This document shows, piece by piece, positions 25,804 to 34,386 of a stretch of 36,813 nt of DNA; position 1 is the first letter of the stretch; the number at the start of each line of letters is the position of its first letter. Under the pieces are notes generated by a model that worked only from the letters and a program-made list of their open reading frames with translations, was not told the DNA's origin and did no database searches. This DNA is from an uncultured Acidobacteriota bacterium (GTDB taxonomy: Bacteria; Acidobacteriota; Polarisedimenticolia; Polarisedimenticolales; Polarisedimenticolaceae). The position numbers and the translations under genes are program-made. The DNA lies in NCBI GenBank assembly GCA_945787955.1, contig CALZKF010000019.1, positions 1 to 36,813 on the forward strand, given 5' to 3'.

Positions 25804-26955
25804 CTATTGGGACAGCATCAGCCCTACGAAGATGATGATCGCCGCCAGGGCCGCGATCACGGCCGCCAGCCGGAACAGGTTGCCGGAACCGGCATTCTCC
25901 GCCGGCAGGTCGTCACCCTCGCTATCGTGGTCCTGAGTCAGGTCCGCCGGCACCAGGTCGGCGGCCAGGATGTGTTGACCTGCAGCGCGGCGGAAGACCT
26001 CCCTGTTGGTCTTGGGTGCCGAATCCCGTCGCGACCTTCCGAACAGGGCCCGGTCGAGCCTCCTGGATCTATCATCGGCAGGCGGGTGCGCGGCGGCCAG
26101 TTCATCGACCCCGGAGGTTCCGGCCCTGACACATTCCTGGATCCTGGCCAGGTATCTGCCGACGGAAACAGCGTCGTAGCCGATTGCCAGGATCGCGTTG
26201 AGGGCTACGGCGTCGGCGTTCCGCTCCCGCTCCCGGCCGTAGCCGAGGCGGACCAGGTCGAGGACCGTCTCGGTCCAGACGTCGTCTACGGCACCGTTCC
26301 GCTCCGAGGCCGCCGCGTGGTAGCCCAGGCGAACCAGTCTCACGGCGGCGTCGCCGGACGCGGCATGGGCGATTTCATGGGCCAGTACGAATGCCAACTC
26401 CGCTTCGTCCTGAAGAAACGCCAAAGTTCCCAGGCTGATCAGGATCAAACCTGACGGCAGAGCCAGGGTTCTCATGGACCAGTCATCCACCAGTACCACC
26501 CGGCAGCCGGCCGGCGCCCCGGGTATTCGGGACTCCAACTGGTTGACGAGACGTTGCATGTAAACGGTTAGCGAGGGTGAGGTCACAAACGACCAGCGCA
26601 ACGACAGCGCCGCCCGGACCTCCTCTTCCATGGCACCGGTCAGGGCCTCTTCGGGGACCTCAGGCGGTGCCTTACCGGCCTGACAATCGCCGCAGCGCTG
26701 CCCCGATTGCGGCAGGATCTCATCGGCCAGAAAAGGCAAGCCGCATTTTCCGCAGGTGAAGACGAACCGTTGCCGATCCTCTTCCCGCACGACACGGGTC
26801 CCGCAGCGATGGCAGCGGTGTAGCGGCACTCCGCCCAGTGACTGGGCGTGGACCGGTTCCAGGCCGGAATCCTGCTCGTCACACCTTGGACAGGCCGGCA
26901 CGGTCGGATCGACCGGGCACGGTTCCGTCTGATCTAACCCTCGCGATATTTCCAT
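25804..26955 (-). CDS. M48-type zinc metallopeptidase with N-terminal zinc ribbons and C-terminal membrane anchor
   Basis: The 383-residue protein has several CxxC pairs in its first 95 residues (CPRC, CHRC, CGKC, CGDC), so it should carry two zinc-ribbon folds. The peptidase core follows with LAHEIAHAASGD (HExxH, about 193-197) and the third-ligand motif ERNADAVAL about 50 residues later. A single hydrophobic C-terminal helix (LFRLAAVIAALAAIIIFVG) would tether it to the membrane with the body in the cytoplasm. M48 relatives degrade or process membrane proteins. The zinc-ribbon front end is unusual for HtpX or Oma1. ATG 26955 and GTG 26964 are both possible starts. The 5' end overlaps the preceding zinc-ribbon gene by about 22 bases. 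Confidence 0.82.
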   Translation of the reverse strand: MEISRGLDQTEPCPVDPTVPACPRCDEQDSGLEPVHAQSLGGVPLHRCHRCGTRVVREEDRQRFVFTCGKCGLPFLADEILPQSGQRCGDCQAGKAPPEVPEEALTGAMEEEVRAALSLRWSFVTSPSLTVYMQRLVNQLESRIPGAPAGCRVVLVDDWSMRTLALPSGLILISLGTLAFLQDEAELAFVLAHEIAHAASGDAAVRLVRLGYHAAASERNGAVDDVWTETVLDLVRLGYGRERERNADAVALNAILAIGYDAVSVGRYLARIQECVRAGTSGVDELAAAHPPADDRSRRLDRALFGRSRRDSAPKTNREVFRRAAGQHILAADLVPADLTQDHDSEGDDLPAENAGSGNLFRLAAVIAALAAIIIFVGLMLSQ

Positions 26956-27569
26956 CTCACCCACAACCAGGAAAAAAGAAGACCCAGCACGCCGGCCGGG
27001 GTCATCCAGATCATCGGATCTTCACCGAAAGTCGTCGAGAGCTGCCACGCGCCTGCCGCCATGGCGGTCGGTAAGGACGTGACCACCATGAATGCGCCGA
27101 ACCCCGGACGTGTGTCCTTGAGCTGGAGGTCGCTCTCCGGGACCGTCTCGGCAGCTTGCACCGGTTCGCCGTCAACCTCCTCCACAGGGTCATCCTCGGC
27201 GAAAGCACTGTAGGTCAGAGGGGCGGCGATAACATGCGGCTCCGGCGAGCCGTCCCGGATCTTCGGCGCCAGGGTAGGGTCATCCATTCCGACAGGCAGG
27301 CCGGCCAACCCGACCGGCTCACCGGGGACCGGGCCGTCAACGGACAGCATCAGGGGATGTACCGCCGCAGGCGCCTCCGGCTCCAGGCGTGCGCTTATCG
27401 CCAGCACCATGTTGTCGGCCGCCGCCGATCGGGTGATGGAATCGGTCGTCGTCCGGCTATCGGAAGGAAAGACCGCTTCGCAGCGAGAGCAGGAGCATTT
27501 GACGGGTGAATCCCCAGCCGACGGCGGCTGGCGGTAGCGGGTTGCGCACGTGGGGCATGTGATGATCAC
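26934..27569 (-). CDS. Zinc-ribbon (MJ0042-type) membrane protein
   Basis: The 211-residue protein opens with ITCPTCATRYRQPP and CSCSRCEAVFPSD. This is the CxxC-x(18-20)-CxxC zinc ribbon at the very N-terminus that marks the MJ0042/zinc_ribbon_4 group. A long, polar, acidic linker (about 40-145) leads to two C-terminal membrane helices (AFMVVTSLPTAMAAGAWQL and MIWMTPAGVLGLLFSWLWV). The start is GTG 27569, with GAGGG upstream. The frame is open further 5' but reads nonsense before the ribbon. It has no known enzyme motif. It is cotranscribed with the M48 peptidase, suggesting a shared membrane-quality-control or regulatory role, which is inference. Confidence 0.72.
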   Translation of the reverse strand: MIITCPTCATRYRQPPSAGDSPVKCSCSRCEAVFPSDSRTTTDSITRSAAADNMVLAISARLEPEAPAAVHPLMLSVDGPVPGEPVGLAGLPVGMDDPTLAPKIRDGSPEPHVIAAPLTYSAFAEDDPVEEVDGEPVQAAETVPESDLQLKDTRPGFGAFMVVTSLPTAMAAGAWQLSTTFGEDPMIWMTPAGVLGLLFSWLWVRWKYREG

Positions 27570-27763
27570 TTCGGCCCTCGCTCTCCAATCCTCCGGGAAA
27601 CACCGTTTCCCCGGCGTAATAGTGTTCAAATCAAGCCCTTTTTCAGATCGGGCTATTGAAAACGTAATTCCCAGGTTATCTGGCGTCAAGAACGACTTTA
27701 TCGCTCTGGAATTCACCGACACCGTATGTAAGGATGCCCTTCCGGTTTGCCTGGAGGTGCACC

Positions 27764-29467
27764 ATGGAAGTGAAGAACAAAACCGTCCTGGTCCTTGGTG
27801 GCGCCGGTCTGGTCGGCACGGCGGTTTGCCGGGAACTTCTCCCGCTGAACCCCGGGAAACTGATCATCAGTTCGCTGGCAGCTCACGAGGTCACCGAGAC
27901 CATGATCTTGCTCAAGCGCAACTTCCCCGACACCGCCACCGAAATTGCCGGCATCCACGGGAATCTGTTCGTCCGTTCCGAACTCAAGGACGCCGGCCGG
28001 CAGGAGCTCCTCAACGATGCCGAGCACCGGCGGGCGATCATCGACGATACGCTGCTCCCGCTCACCGGGGAGATCCTGGGCCGCTCTTTCCTTTATCAGG
28101 TCCTCACCGAACAGAAACCGGACCTTGTTGTGGACTGTGTCAACACCGCCACGGCATTGGCTTACCAGGATATCTTCCGCTCTGCTTCCGAGGTGCTGGA
28201 GCACCTGGACAAAGGCCACGGCATCGAGACGTTCCGGGAAACCCTGGAGCGCCATCTCTGCACGCTGTATACACCGCAGCTGATCCGCCACATCCAGATC
28301 CTCTACGAGGGCCTGGTCAAGGTCGGCGTCGGCGCCTATGTCAAGATCGGAACCTCCGGCACCGGAGGGATGGGCCTGAACATCCCCTACACTCACAGCG
28401 AGGAGAAGCCGTCTCGAATCCTGCTGAGCAAGTCGGCCATGGCCGGCGCCCACACCCTTCTCCTGTTCCTCATGGCCCGAACCCCGAACGGGCCGGTAGT
28501 CAAGGAGATCAAGCCTGCGGCGGCCATCGCATGGAAAGGGATCAAGTACGGCGAAGTCATCAAACGCGGCAAGCCGATCCGCCTGCACGACTGCCCGTTC
28601 GACCAGGCGGTAGACCTCGCTTCCGATCCGGATATGGGTGCATCCAGGTCGTATCCGGAAGTCGACGCCGGCGCCGAAGGGAACCTGAAATCGGTCTATA
28701 TCGACACCGGAGAAAACGGCATATTCAGCCGGGCCGAGTTCGAGGTAGTGACCACATTGGGCCAGATGGAATTTGTCACACCAGAGGAAATTGCCCGAAA
28801 CGTCCGGTTCGAAGTCGCCGGGATCAACTCCGGCCACGATGTAATCAACGCCCTGGACACCGCCAGCATGGACCCGACCTACCGGGCCGGCGTGTTGAGA
28901 GCCACGGCATTGCGCCGGCTGGAAGCGCTGGAGCAGGAGCACCAGGTCGCCTCCGTCGCATTTGAAATGCTTGGCCCTCCGCGACTGTCCAAACTGCTGT
29001 TCGAGTCCGACCTGCTCCGCCGCATCCGGGTCACGATCGGTGCTGTTGCGGAGGATGACGCTGACAAGCTCGCCCTGGACGCCGCGAACTACCTGCGGGA
29101 TCACAAGGATTTCAGGTCTCAAATGCTTTCCATCGGGATCCCGGTGTTGTTGCCCGACGGCACCAGCCTGCTGCGCGGGCCCCGCATGGTCATCCCCACT
29201 GTCTGGGAGGACAAGGCCGTCACTCCCGACTCCATCGACCGCTGGAGCCATGAAGGCTGGATCGATCTCCGGTCCTCCAATATGAAAAAGTGGCAGGAAC
29301 GGTTCCAGGGCGTCCTGGCGGAGGCCGGCGCCATAGACACGGACGATAGTTCATCCCGGCACGACCTTCCTGAGGAGTTCCGGTCTCCTGACAACGAGAT
29401 ACCGATCGGGAAGATGGTGGGATGGCTGTTCATCCGGGAGGAGCATGGGCTCCGGATGAAAGCATAG
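27764..29467 (+). CDS. Rossmann-fold (SDR-like) NAD(P)-binding protein of unknown function
   Basis: The 567-residue protein starts KTVLVLGGAGLVGTAVCREL, a clear dinucleotide-binding GxxGxxG. PDLVVDCVNTATALAYQDIF follows where an SDR would have its fourth strand. The middle contains YVKIGTSGTGGMGLNIPYT followed shortly by HSEEKPSRILLSKSAMAGAH, with Ser, Tyr and Lys that could form a catalytic set, though not in the usual YxxxK spacing. The C-terminal 200 residues are not recognised. It is longer than ordinary epimerases or reductases. ATG 27764 has an ideal GGAGGTG site, and an upstream ATG at 27734 has none. Followed after 86 bp by the EF-G2 gene. It may be a nucleotide-sugar or lipid oxidoreductase, but I do not assign one. 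Confidence 0.75.
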   Translation: MEVKNKTVLVLGGAGLVGTAVCRELLPLNPGKLIISSLAAHEVTETMILLKRNFPDTATEIAGIHGNLFVRSELKDAGRQELLNDAEHRRAIIDDTLLPLTGEILGRSFLYQVLTEQKPDLVVDCVNTATALAYQDIFRSASEVLEHLDKGHGIETFRETLERHLCTLYTPQLIRHIQILYEGLVKVGVGAYVKIGTSGTGGMGLNIPYTHSEEKPSRILLSKSAMAGAHTLLLFLMARTPNGPVVKEIKPAAAIAWKGIKYGEVIKRGKPIRLHDCPFDQAVDLASDPDMGASRSYPEVDAGAEGNLKSVYIDTGENGIFSRAEFEVVTTLGQMEFVTPEEIARNVRFEVAGINSGHDVINALDTASMDPTYRAGVLRATALRRLEALEQEHQVASVAFEMLGPPRLSKLLFESDLLRRIRVTIGAVAEDDADKLALDAANYLRDHKDFRSQMLSIGIPVLLPDGTSLLRGPRMVIPTVWEDKAVTPDSIDRWSHEGWIDLRSSNMKKWQERFQGVLAEAGAIDTDDSSSRHDLPEEFRSPDNEIPIGKMVGWLFIREEHGLRMKA

Positions 29468-29490
29468 TCCCTCATAGCCATCTTTTTTCG

Positions 29491-29499
29491 TGGTATATT
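29491..29499 (+). promoter_or_regulatory. Possible extended -10 promoter ahead of the EF-G2 operon
   Basis: TGG followed directly by TATATT (29494-29499) lies about 55 bases before the EF-G2 ATG, after a T-rich stretch (29482-29487). No -35 box is visible at the right distance, so this would have to work as an extended -10 promoter. The six-T run is not preceded by a stable hairpin, so I do not call a terminator for the upstream gene. Confidence 0.3.
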
Positions 29500-29553
29500 T
29501 CCTCTTTGTGTTTAGCGCGTTGGACACCTTGAAAGAGCGGAAGGAGCTCACAG

Positions 29554-31677
29554 ATGAAGGTTTACGATACCCCCGATTTGCGGAACGTCATCCTGCTCGG
29601 CCATGGCGATTGCGGGAAGACGTCACTGATCTCCGGTTTTCTGTTCGCCACCGGGGTGACCAATCGGTTCGGGAGTGTCGATGACGGCACCGCCACCACC
29701 GACTTCGACGAGGAGGAGATCGCCAGAAAAATCTCCCTGCAGACAGCGATAGCCTATACCGAGTGGGATGGCCGAAAACTGAATTTCATCGACGCGCCCG
29801 GGTACGCCGCATTCGTAGCAGACGCAAAAACGGGCATATACGTTTCCGACTCCGCCCTCCTGATGGTCGAAGCGGTCTCAGGCATCCAGGTCATCACCGA
29901 CCGCACCTTCAAGTACACCGCCGATTTCGACCTGCCGGTATTCTTCGTGCTGAACAAGATGGATCGTGAAAACGCCGATTTCGGTACCGTGGTCGCAGCA
30001 CTTCAGGAACGCTACGGTCGAGGCTGCCTCCCGATACAGCTCCCCATCGGCAAGGAACACGATTTCAGCGGCGTGGTCGATCTGATCGCCCGCAAGGCGT
30101 ACACCTTCGCAAAAGATGCCGGCGGCAAGATGACCACTGTCGACGTGCCCGGAGACATGTCCGACGACGTGGAAAACGCCCGCAACGAGCTCATCGAGAT
30201 GGTGGCGGAAAACGACGACGTCCTAATGGAGAAGTTCCTCGAAGCGGGAGAATTGTCCGACAGCGAGTTTGTTTCCGGGCTCCGGACCGCTATCCGGGAT
30301 CGCAAGGTTTTCCCGATTGCATGTGCTTCGGCCAGCCACATGATCGGCCTGCAGCCCTTGATGAGCATGGTGGCGGCGCTGGCGCCGGCGCCCGGCGAAC
30401 GCGGCGATCTGACCGGGTACGCCCTGGCCGACCTGGACAAGATCCCGGATGCCGAGCCGGTCGCCCGAGCTACCGAAAGCGGCGCGCCCCTCTCACTGTT
30501 TGTATTCAAAACCATGGCCGACGCGTTCGCAGGCAAGCTGTCCCTGTTCAAGGTCATGTCCGGTACCCTCAAGAGCGACAGCAACGTAAACAACATGAAT
30601 CGCGACTGTCACGAGCGCCTGGGAGGCATCTCGCTGATGCAGGGCAGGCAGAGCGTCAGCATCGGAGAACTGCGCGCAGGTGATATGGGGGTCATTTCCA
30701 AGCTCAAGGAAACCCAGACCTCCGATACCCTGGCCGATCCGGCGAACCCGATCGTCTACCCGCCGATCACCTTCCGTGAGCCGGCGATTTCTTACGCCGT
30801 GGAGCCCAGGTCCAAGGGCGATGAGGACAAGATCGCTCAGGCCCTGAACCGGCTCATGGAGGAGGATCCCACGCTCAAGACCAGCAGGCATCCCCAGACC
30901 CATGAAATGCTGGTGTCCGGAACGGGGCAGGTTCATGTGGAAGTGGCGCTGGCCAAAATGAAGCGCAAATTCGGCGTGGAAGCGATCCTGCACCCACCCA
31001 AGGTCCCCTACCTCGAGACAATCACCGCCAAAGTAACCAACGTGGAAGGTAAACACAAGAAACAGAGTGGCGGCCGTGGTCAGTTCGGCGTTTGCGTCGT
31101 GGACATGGAGCCCCTTCCCCAAGGCAGCGGGTTCGTGTTCGAAGACAAAATCTTCGGCGGATCGATCCCACAGAATTACCGGCCTGCGGTGCGCAAGGGC
31201 ATCGAAGAGGTTGCCGAGCGGGGATGGCAGGCGGGCTGCCCGGTAGTCGATTTCAAAATCACTCTGCTGGACGGCAAATACCACAACGTGGATTCCTCCG
31301 AAATGGCGTTCAAGATCGCCGGCGCCCTGGCGTTCAAACACGCCATGGAGAAGGCCAGGCCGACCATCCTGGAGCCGATCATGCAGGTCGAGATCATCGC
31401 CCCCGAGGAATACATGGGCGACATCATGGGCGATCTGTCTTCCCGGCGCGGCAAGCCCCAGGGCATGGAGGCCCAGGGCCATGACCAGGTCATCAAGGCC
31501 CAGGTTCCGTTGCGGGAAATGCTGGACTACTCGTCCACGCTCAAGTCGATCACGTCCGACCGCGGGTCGTTCCACATGGAGTTCGACCATTACGAAGAAG
31601 CACCGGCCGCCATCCGCAAAGAGATCGTGGAGGATTCGGAGAAGGCCAAGGCCGAAAAGGCGGGTGAGCACGGGTGA
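29554..31677 (+). CDS. Elongation factor G-like protein (EF-G2 subfamily)
   Basis: A translational GTPase of 707 aa with all five EF-G domains. The P-loop is GHGDCGKTS (residues 16-24) instead of the GHVDHGKTT of canonical EF-G. The G3 box is DAPGY (80-84) instead of DTPGH, and G4 is NKMD (134-137). These changes, with SGGRGQFGVCVVDMEP in domain IV and DGKYHNVDSSEMAFKIA, match the second EF-G paralogue (fusA2 type) found in many diderms. Its exact role (translocation, ribosome recycling, or GTP-independent binding) is not settled for this subfamily. AAGGAG sits seven bases before the ATG. It heads a tightly packed operon whose next gene, asnS, starts inside its stop codon. Confidence 0.88.
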   Translation: MKVYDTPDLRNVILLGHGDCGKTSLISGFLFATGVTNRFGSVDDGTATTDFDEEEIARKISLQTAIAYTEWDGRKLNFIDAPGYAAFVADAKTGIYVSDSALLMVEAVSGIQVITDRTFKYTADFDLPVFFVLNKMDRENADFGTVVAALQERYGRGCLPIQLPIGKEHDFSGVVDLIARKAYTFAKDAGGKMTTVDVPGDMSDDVENARNELIEMVAENDDVLMEKFLEAGELSDSEFVSGLRTAIRDRKVFPIACASASHMIGLQPLMSMVAALAPAPGERGDLTGYALADLDKIPDAEPVARATESGAPLSLFVFKTMADAFAGKLSLFKVMSGTLKSDSNVNNMNRDCHERLGGISLMQGRQSVSIGELRAGDMGVISKLKETQTSDTLADPANPIVYPPITFREPAISYAVEPRSKGDEDKIAQALNRLMEEDPTLKTSRHPQTHEMLVSGTGQVHVEVALAKMKRKFGVEAILHPPKVPYLETITAKVTNVEGKHKKQSGGRGQFGVCVVDMEPLPQGSGFVFEDKIFGGSIPQNYRPAVRKGIEEVAERGWQAGCPVVDFKITLLDGKYHNVDSSEMAFKIAGALAFKHAMEKARPTILEPIMQVEIIAPEEYMGDIMGDLSSRRGKPQGMEAQGHDQVIKAQVPLREMLDYSSTLKSITSDRGSFHMEFDHYEEAPAAIRKEIVEDSEKAKAEKAGEHG

Positions 31678-33002
31678 GCCGGAGCTTCGTCTACATCGAG
31701 GAACTCTCACGGCACGTCGGAGAATCGGTCACCCTCAAAGGCTGGTTGTTTCAGAAGCGGTCGTCGGGAAAAATCAAGTTCCTGGTGTTGCGTGACGGCA
31801 CCGGCTACCTGCAGTGCGTCGCGTTCGTGAAGAACGTCTCCGCCGAACTGTTCGAGGCCTGCGACCGCGTCGCACTGGAATCGTCCATTAAGATCCGGGG
31901 CACGGTCAAGGCGGACGAACGGGCTCCCGGCGGATATGAGCTGTCTCTCGAACAGCTTGAGGTCATCCACGAAGCCGGCGACTACCCGATCCAGCCCAAG
32001 GAACACGGCATCGATTTCCTGTTCGACAACCGCCACCTGTACATGCGTTCCCGGACTCCCCAGGCGGTGCTTCGGGTCCGTAACGAAGTGGTCAAGGCCT
32101 GCCGCGACTTCTTCTACGACCGCGGATATGTCCTGGTGGACTCCCCGATCCTGACTCCGGCGGCGTGCGAAGGCACTTCAACACTGTTTCAAACCGATTA
32201 CTTCGGGAAACCGGCTTACCTGACCCAGTCCGGACAGTTGTACCTGGAGCCGGCATGCATGGCGTTCGGCAAGGTGTTCTGCCTCGGACCGACGTTCCGG
32301 GCCGAGAAGTCCAAGACCCGGCGTCACCTGACCGAATTCTGGATGATCGAGCCGGAGGTCGCCTTCATGGAGCTTCCGGAACTGTTGGAACTTGCAGAGA
32401 CGTTCATCGCGTACATAGTCGGCCGGGCGGTGGAGCGATGCGCCGAGCAGTTGAAGATCCTGGAGCGGGACACCGGAAAACTCGAGGATATCCAGGCTCC
32501 GTTCCCCCGCCTGACCTACGATCAGGCTGCGGACATCCTTATGGAACCGGACAGCCAGGCCCGCATGAAGGACTCCGGCGCGCCGCAGTTCCGGCGGGGC
32601 AACGATTTCGGCGGAATGGACGAGACCCTGCTCACCGAGCGATTCGACCGGCCGGTGATGGTGACGCACTGGCCGGCCGGGATCAAGGCGTTCTACATGC
32701 AGCCTGATGGGGACGATCCGTCCAAGGCGGCCTGCGTCGATGTGCTGGCGCCGGAGGGTTACGGGGAGATCATCGGAGGATCCCAGCGCATCCACGACCA
32801 CGACCTGCTGCTGTCCAGAATCCGGGAACACGACCTGCCGGTGGAGGCGTTTCAGTGGTACCTGGACATCCGCAAGTACGGCACCGTTCCCCACTCCGGG
32901 TTCGGCATGGGGATCGAACGCTGCGTGGCCTGGATTTGCGGTATCCCCCACGTGCGGGAGTCCATCCCCTACCCGCGGCAGATCCACCGGATCTACCCCT
33001 GA
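31674..33002 (+). CDS. asnS: Asparaginyl-tRNA synthetase
   Basis: The 442-residue class IIb synthetase has an N-terminal OB-fold anticodon-binding domain (about 1-110, VTLKGWLFQKRSSGKIKFLV). The catalytic core follows: motif 1 around YVLVDSPILTPAACEG, motif 2 GPTFRAEKSKTRRHLTEF with the next residues WMIEPE, and motif 3 GFGMGIERCVAWICG. The lack of the aspartyl-specific insertion and the EGTSTLFQ and KAFYM segments favour AsnRS over AspRS. A nondiscriminating AspRS is a lesser alternative. The GTG start overlaps the EF-G2 stop (GTGA). A direct asnS means Asn-tRNA need not depend on GatCAB here. Confidence 0.9.
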   Translation: MSRSFVYIEELSRHVGESVTLKGWLFQKRSSGKIKFLVLRDGTGYLQCVAFVKNVSAELFEACDRVALESSIKIRGTVKADERAPGGYELSLEQLEVIHEAGDYPIQPKEHGIDFLFDNRHLYMRSRTPQAVLRVRNEVVKACRDFFYDRGYVLVDSPILTPAACEGTSTLFQTDYFGKPAYLTQSGQLYLEPACMAFGKVFCLGPTFRAEKSKTRRHLTEFWMIEPEVAFMELPELLELAETFIAYIVGRAVERCAEQLKILERDTGKLEDIQAPFPRLTYDQAADILMEPDSQARMKDSGAPQFRRGNDFGGMDETLLTERFDRPVMVTHWPAGIKAFYMQPDGDDPSKAACVDVLAPEGYGEIIGGSQRIHDHDLLLSRIREHDLPVEAFQWYLDIRKYGTVPHSGFGMGIERCVAWICGIPHVRESIPYPRQIHRIYP

Positions 33003-33015
33003 ACTCCGTGCCGTC

Positions 33016-34386
33016 ATGAAGGAAGCGGTTCGCGTCGGCATTATCAGTCTCGGTTGCGCCAAGAACCTGGTGGACACCGAGATCATGCTGGGCCATCTGG
33101 ACCGCCACGGCTGCGAATATGTTCTTGAGCCGGGAGAGGCCGATGTCATCGTGATCAACACGTGCGGCTTCATCGGTCCGGCTCGGGAAGAGTCGATAGA
33201 AACCATCCTCGAGACCGCCGAGTTGAAGAAGACAGGGCGCCTCAGGCGCCTGGTGGTTGCCGGGTGCATGGTGCAGCGCTACCGGGAGCAGCTCCAGGCC
33301 AACCTGCCTGAAGTGGACGCGTTCATCGGCCTGGACGAGCTGCCGAAGGTTATCGAATCCACCGGGCTCGGATCGCCCACCGAATCGGAAACTCCGATCC
33401 CGACCGGCCCGTCACGGTCGTTGTACGACCATCTCGCCCCCCGGCATCTGGCCACCCCGTCCTGGACGGCCTACCTGAAAATCGCAGAAGGTTGCGACCA
33501 CACCTGCTCCTTCTGCGCCATCCCGTCTTTCCGGGGCGCCTTCCGCTCCCGTACGGAGGACGACCTGGTGGCGGAAGCGGAACGACTGGCCCAGGCCGGC
33601 GTCCGGGAACTGAACCTGATCGCCCAGGACACCAGCCACTATGGAAGGGACCGGGGCGAGACCGACGGTCTCCCTCGGCTGCTGCGGGCACTCAACGACG
33701 TGGAACAACTGCACTGGATCCGGGTGCACTACCTCTACCCGAATACGGTAACCGGCGGGCTGATTGATGCCATGGCCGAGTTGCCCAAGGTCGTGGACTA
33801 TGTCGACATGCCGCTGCAGCACGCCGATGCGGCGGTATTGTCGCGGATGCTGCGCGGTGGATCCGCCGAGTCCCACCTCAAACTGCTGCAGCGGTTCCGC
33901 AATCGCATGGCTGATCCCGCCATGCGAACGACCTTGATCGTCGGCTTCCCCGGAGAAACCGATGCCGAGTTCGACCACCTTATGGATTTCGTACGTGAAG
34001 TCCGGTTCGATCATGTCGGCGTGTTCACTTATTCTCACGAGGAGGACACCTCCGCCCACCGGCTGAAGGACGACGTCCCGCAGGACCTGATGGACGAGCG
34101 GCGCGCCGCCGTCATGGAACTGCAAGCCGGCATCGTGAACGACAGGAACCGGGACCGGGTCGGGCGCACCGTGGAGGTCCTGGTGGAAGGAGAACACCCG
34201 GAAACCGAGTTCCTGCTCACCGGCCGGACCGCCGGACAATCTCAGGATGTGGACGGCCAGGTCCTGATCAATGACGGAATGGGGGAACCGGGATCGTTCG
34301 TCCAGGTGGAACTGACCGACGCGGCAGGGTACGATCTGGTTGGTAGAATCGTATCCGGCACCGATCGATCACCGGAGACGCCATGA
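33016..34386 (+). CDS. rimO: Ribosomal protein S12 methylthiotransferase
   Basis: RimO adds a methylthio group to an aspartate of ribosomal protein S12 using two iron-sulphur clusters and SAM. The 456-residue protein has the N-terminal cluster cysteines in SLGCAKN (Cys14), INTCGF (Cys50) and VAGCMVQRY (Cys84). It has the radical-SAM CDHTCSFCAIPSFRG (Cys160, 164, 167) and a C-terminal TRAM-like domain (about 385-456). The IPSFRGxFRSR sequence is characteristic of RimO rather than MiaB. The ATG at 33016 has no strong ribosome-binding site and lies 14 bases after the asnS stop. The stop overlaps the ribF ATG by four bases. Confidence 0.94.
   Translation: MKEAVRVGIISLGCAKNLVDTEIMLGHLDRHGCEYVLEPGEADVIVINTCGFIGPAREESIETILETAELKKTGRLRRLVVAGCMVQRYREQLQANLPEVDAFIGLDELPKVIESTGLGSPTESETPIPTGPSRSLYDHLAPRHLATPSWTAYLKIAEGCDHTCSFCAIPSFRGAFRSRTEDDLVAEAERLAQAGVRELNLIAQDTSHYGRDRGETDGLPRLLRALNDVEQLHWIRVHYLYPNTVTGGLIDAMAELPKVVDYVDMPLQHADAAVLSRMLRGGSAESHLKLLQRFRNRMADPAMRTTLIVGFPGETDAEFDHLMDFVREVRFDHVGVFTYSHEEDTSAHRLKDDVPQDLMDERRAAVMELQAGIVNDRNRDRVGRTVEVLVEGEHPETEFLLTGRTAGQSQDVDGQVLINDGMGEPGSFVQVELTDAAGYDLVGRIVSGTDRSPETP

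Noticed and set aside
27634-27654. AGCCC/GGGCT inverted repeat with T-run in the loop, between the zinc-ribbon and Rossmann genes
   Set aside because: A five-base stem with an 11-base loop, and the T-run is inside the loop rather than after the stem, so it is not a terminator. The divergent spacer 27570-27763 otherwise shows no convincing promoter.
27713-29251. Long minus-strand open frame (512 codons) opposite the Rossmann-fold gene
   Set aside because: The plus-strand gene has a dinucleotide-binding motif and an ideal ribosome site. The minus frame has neither.
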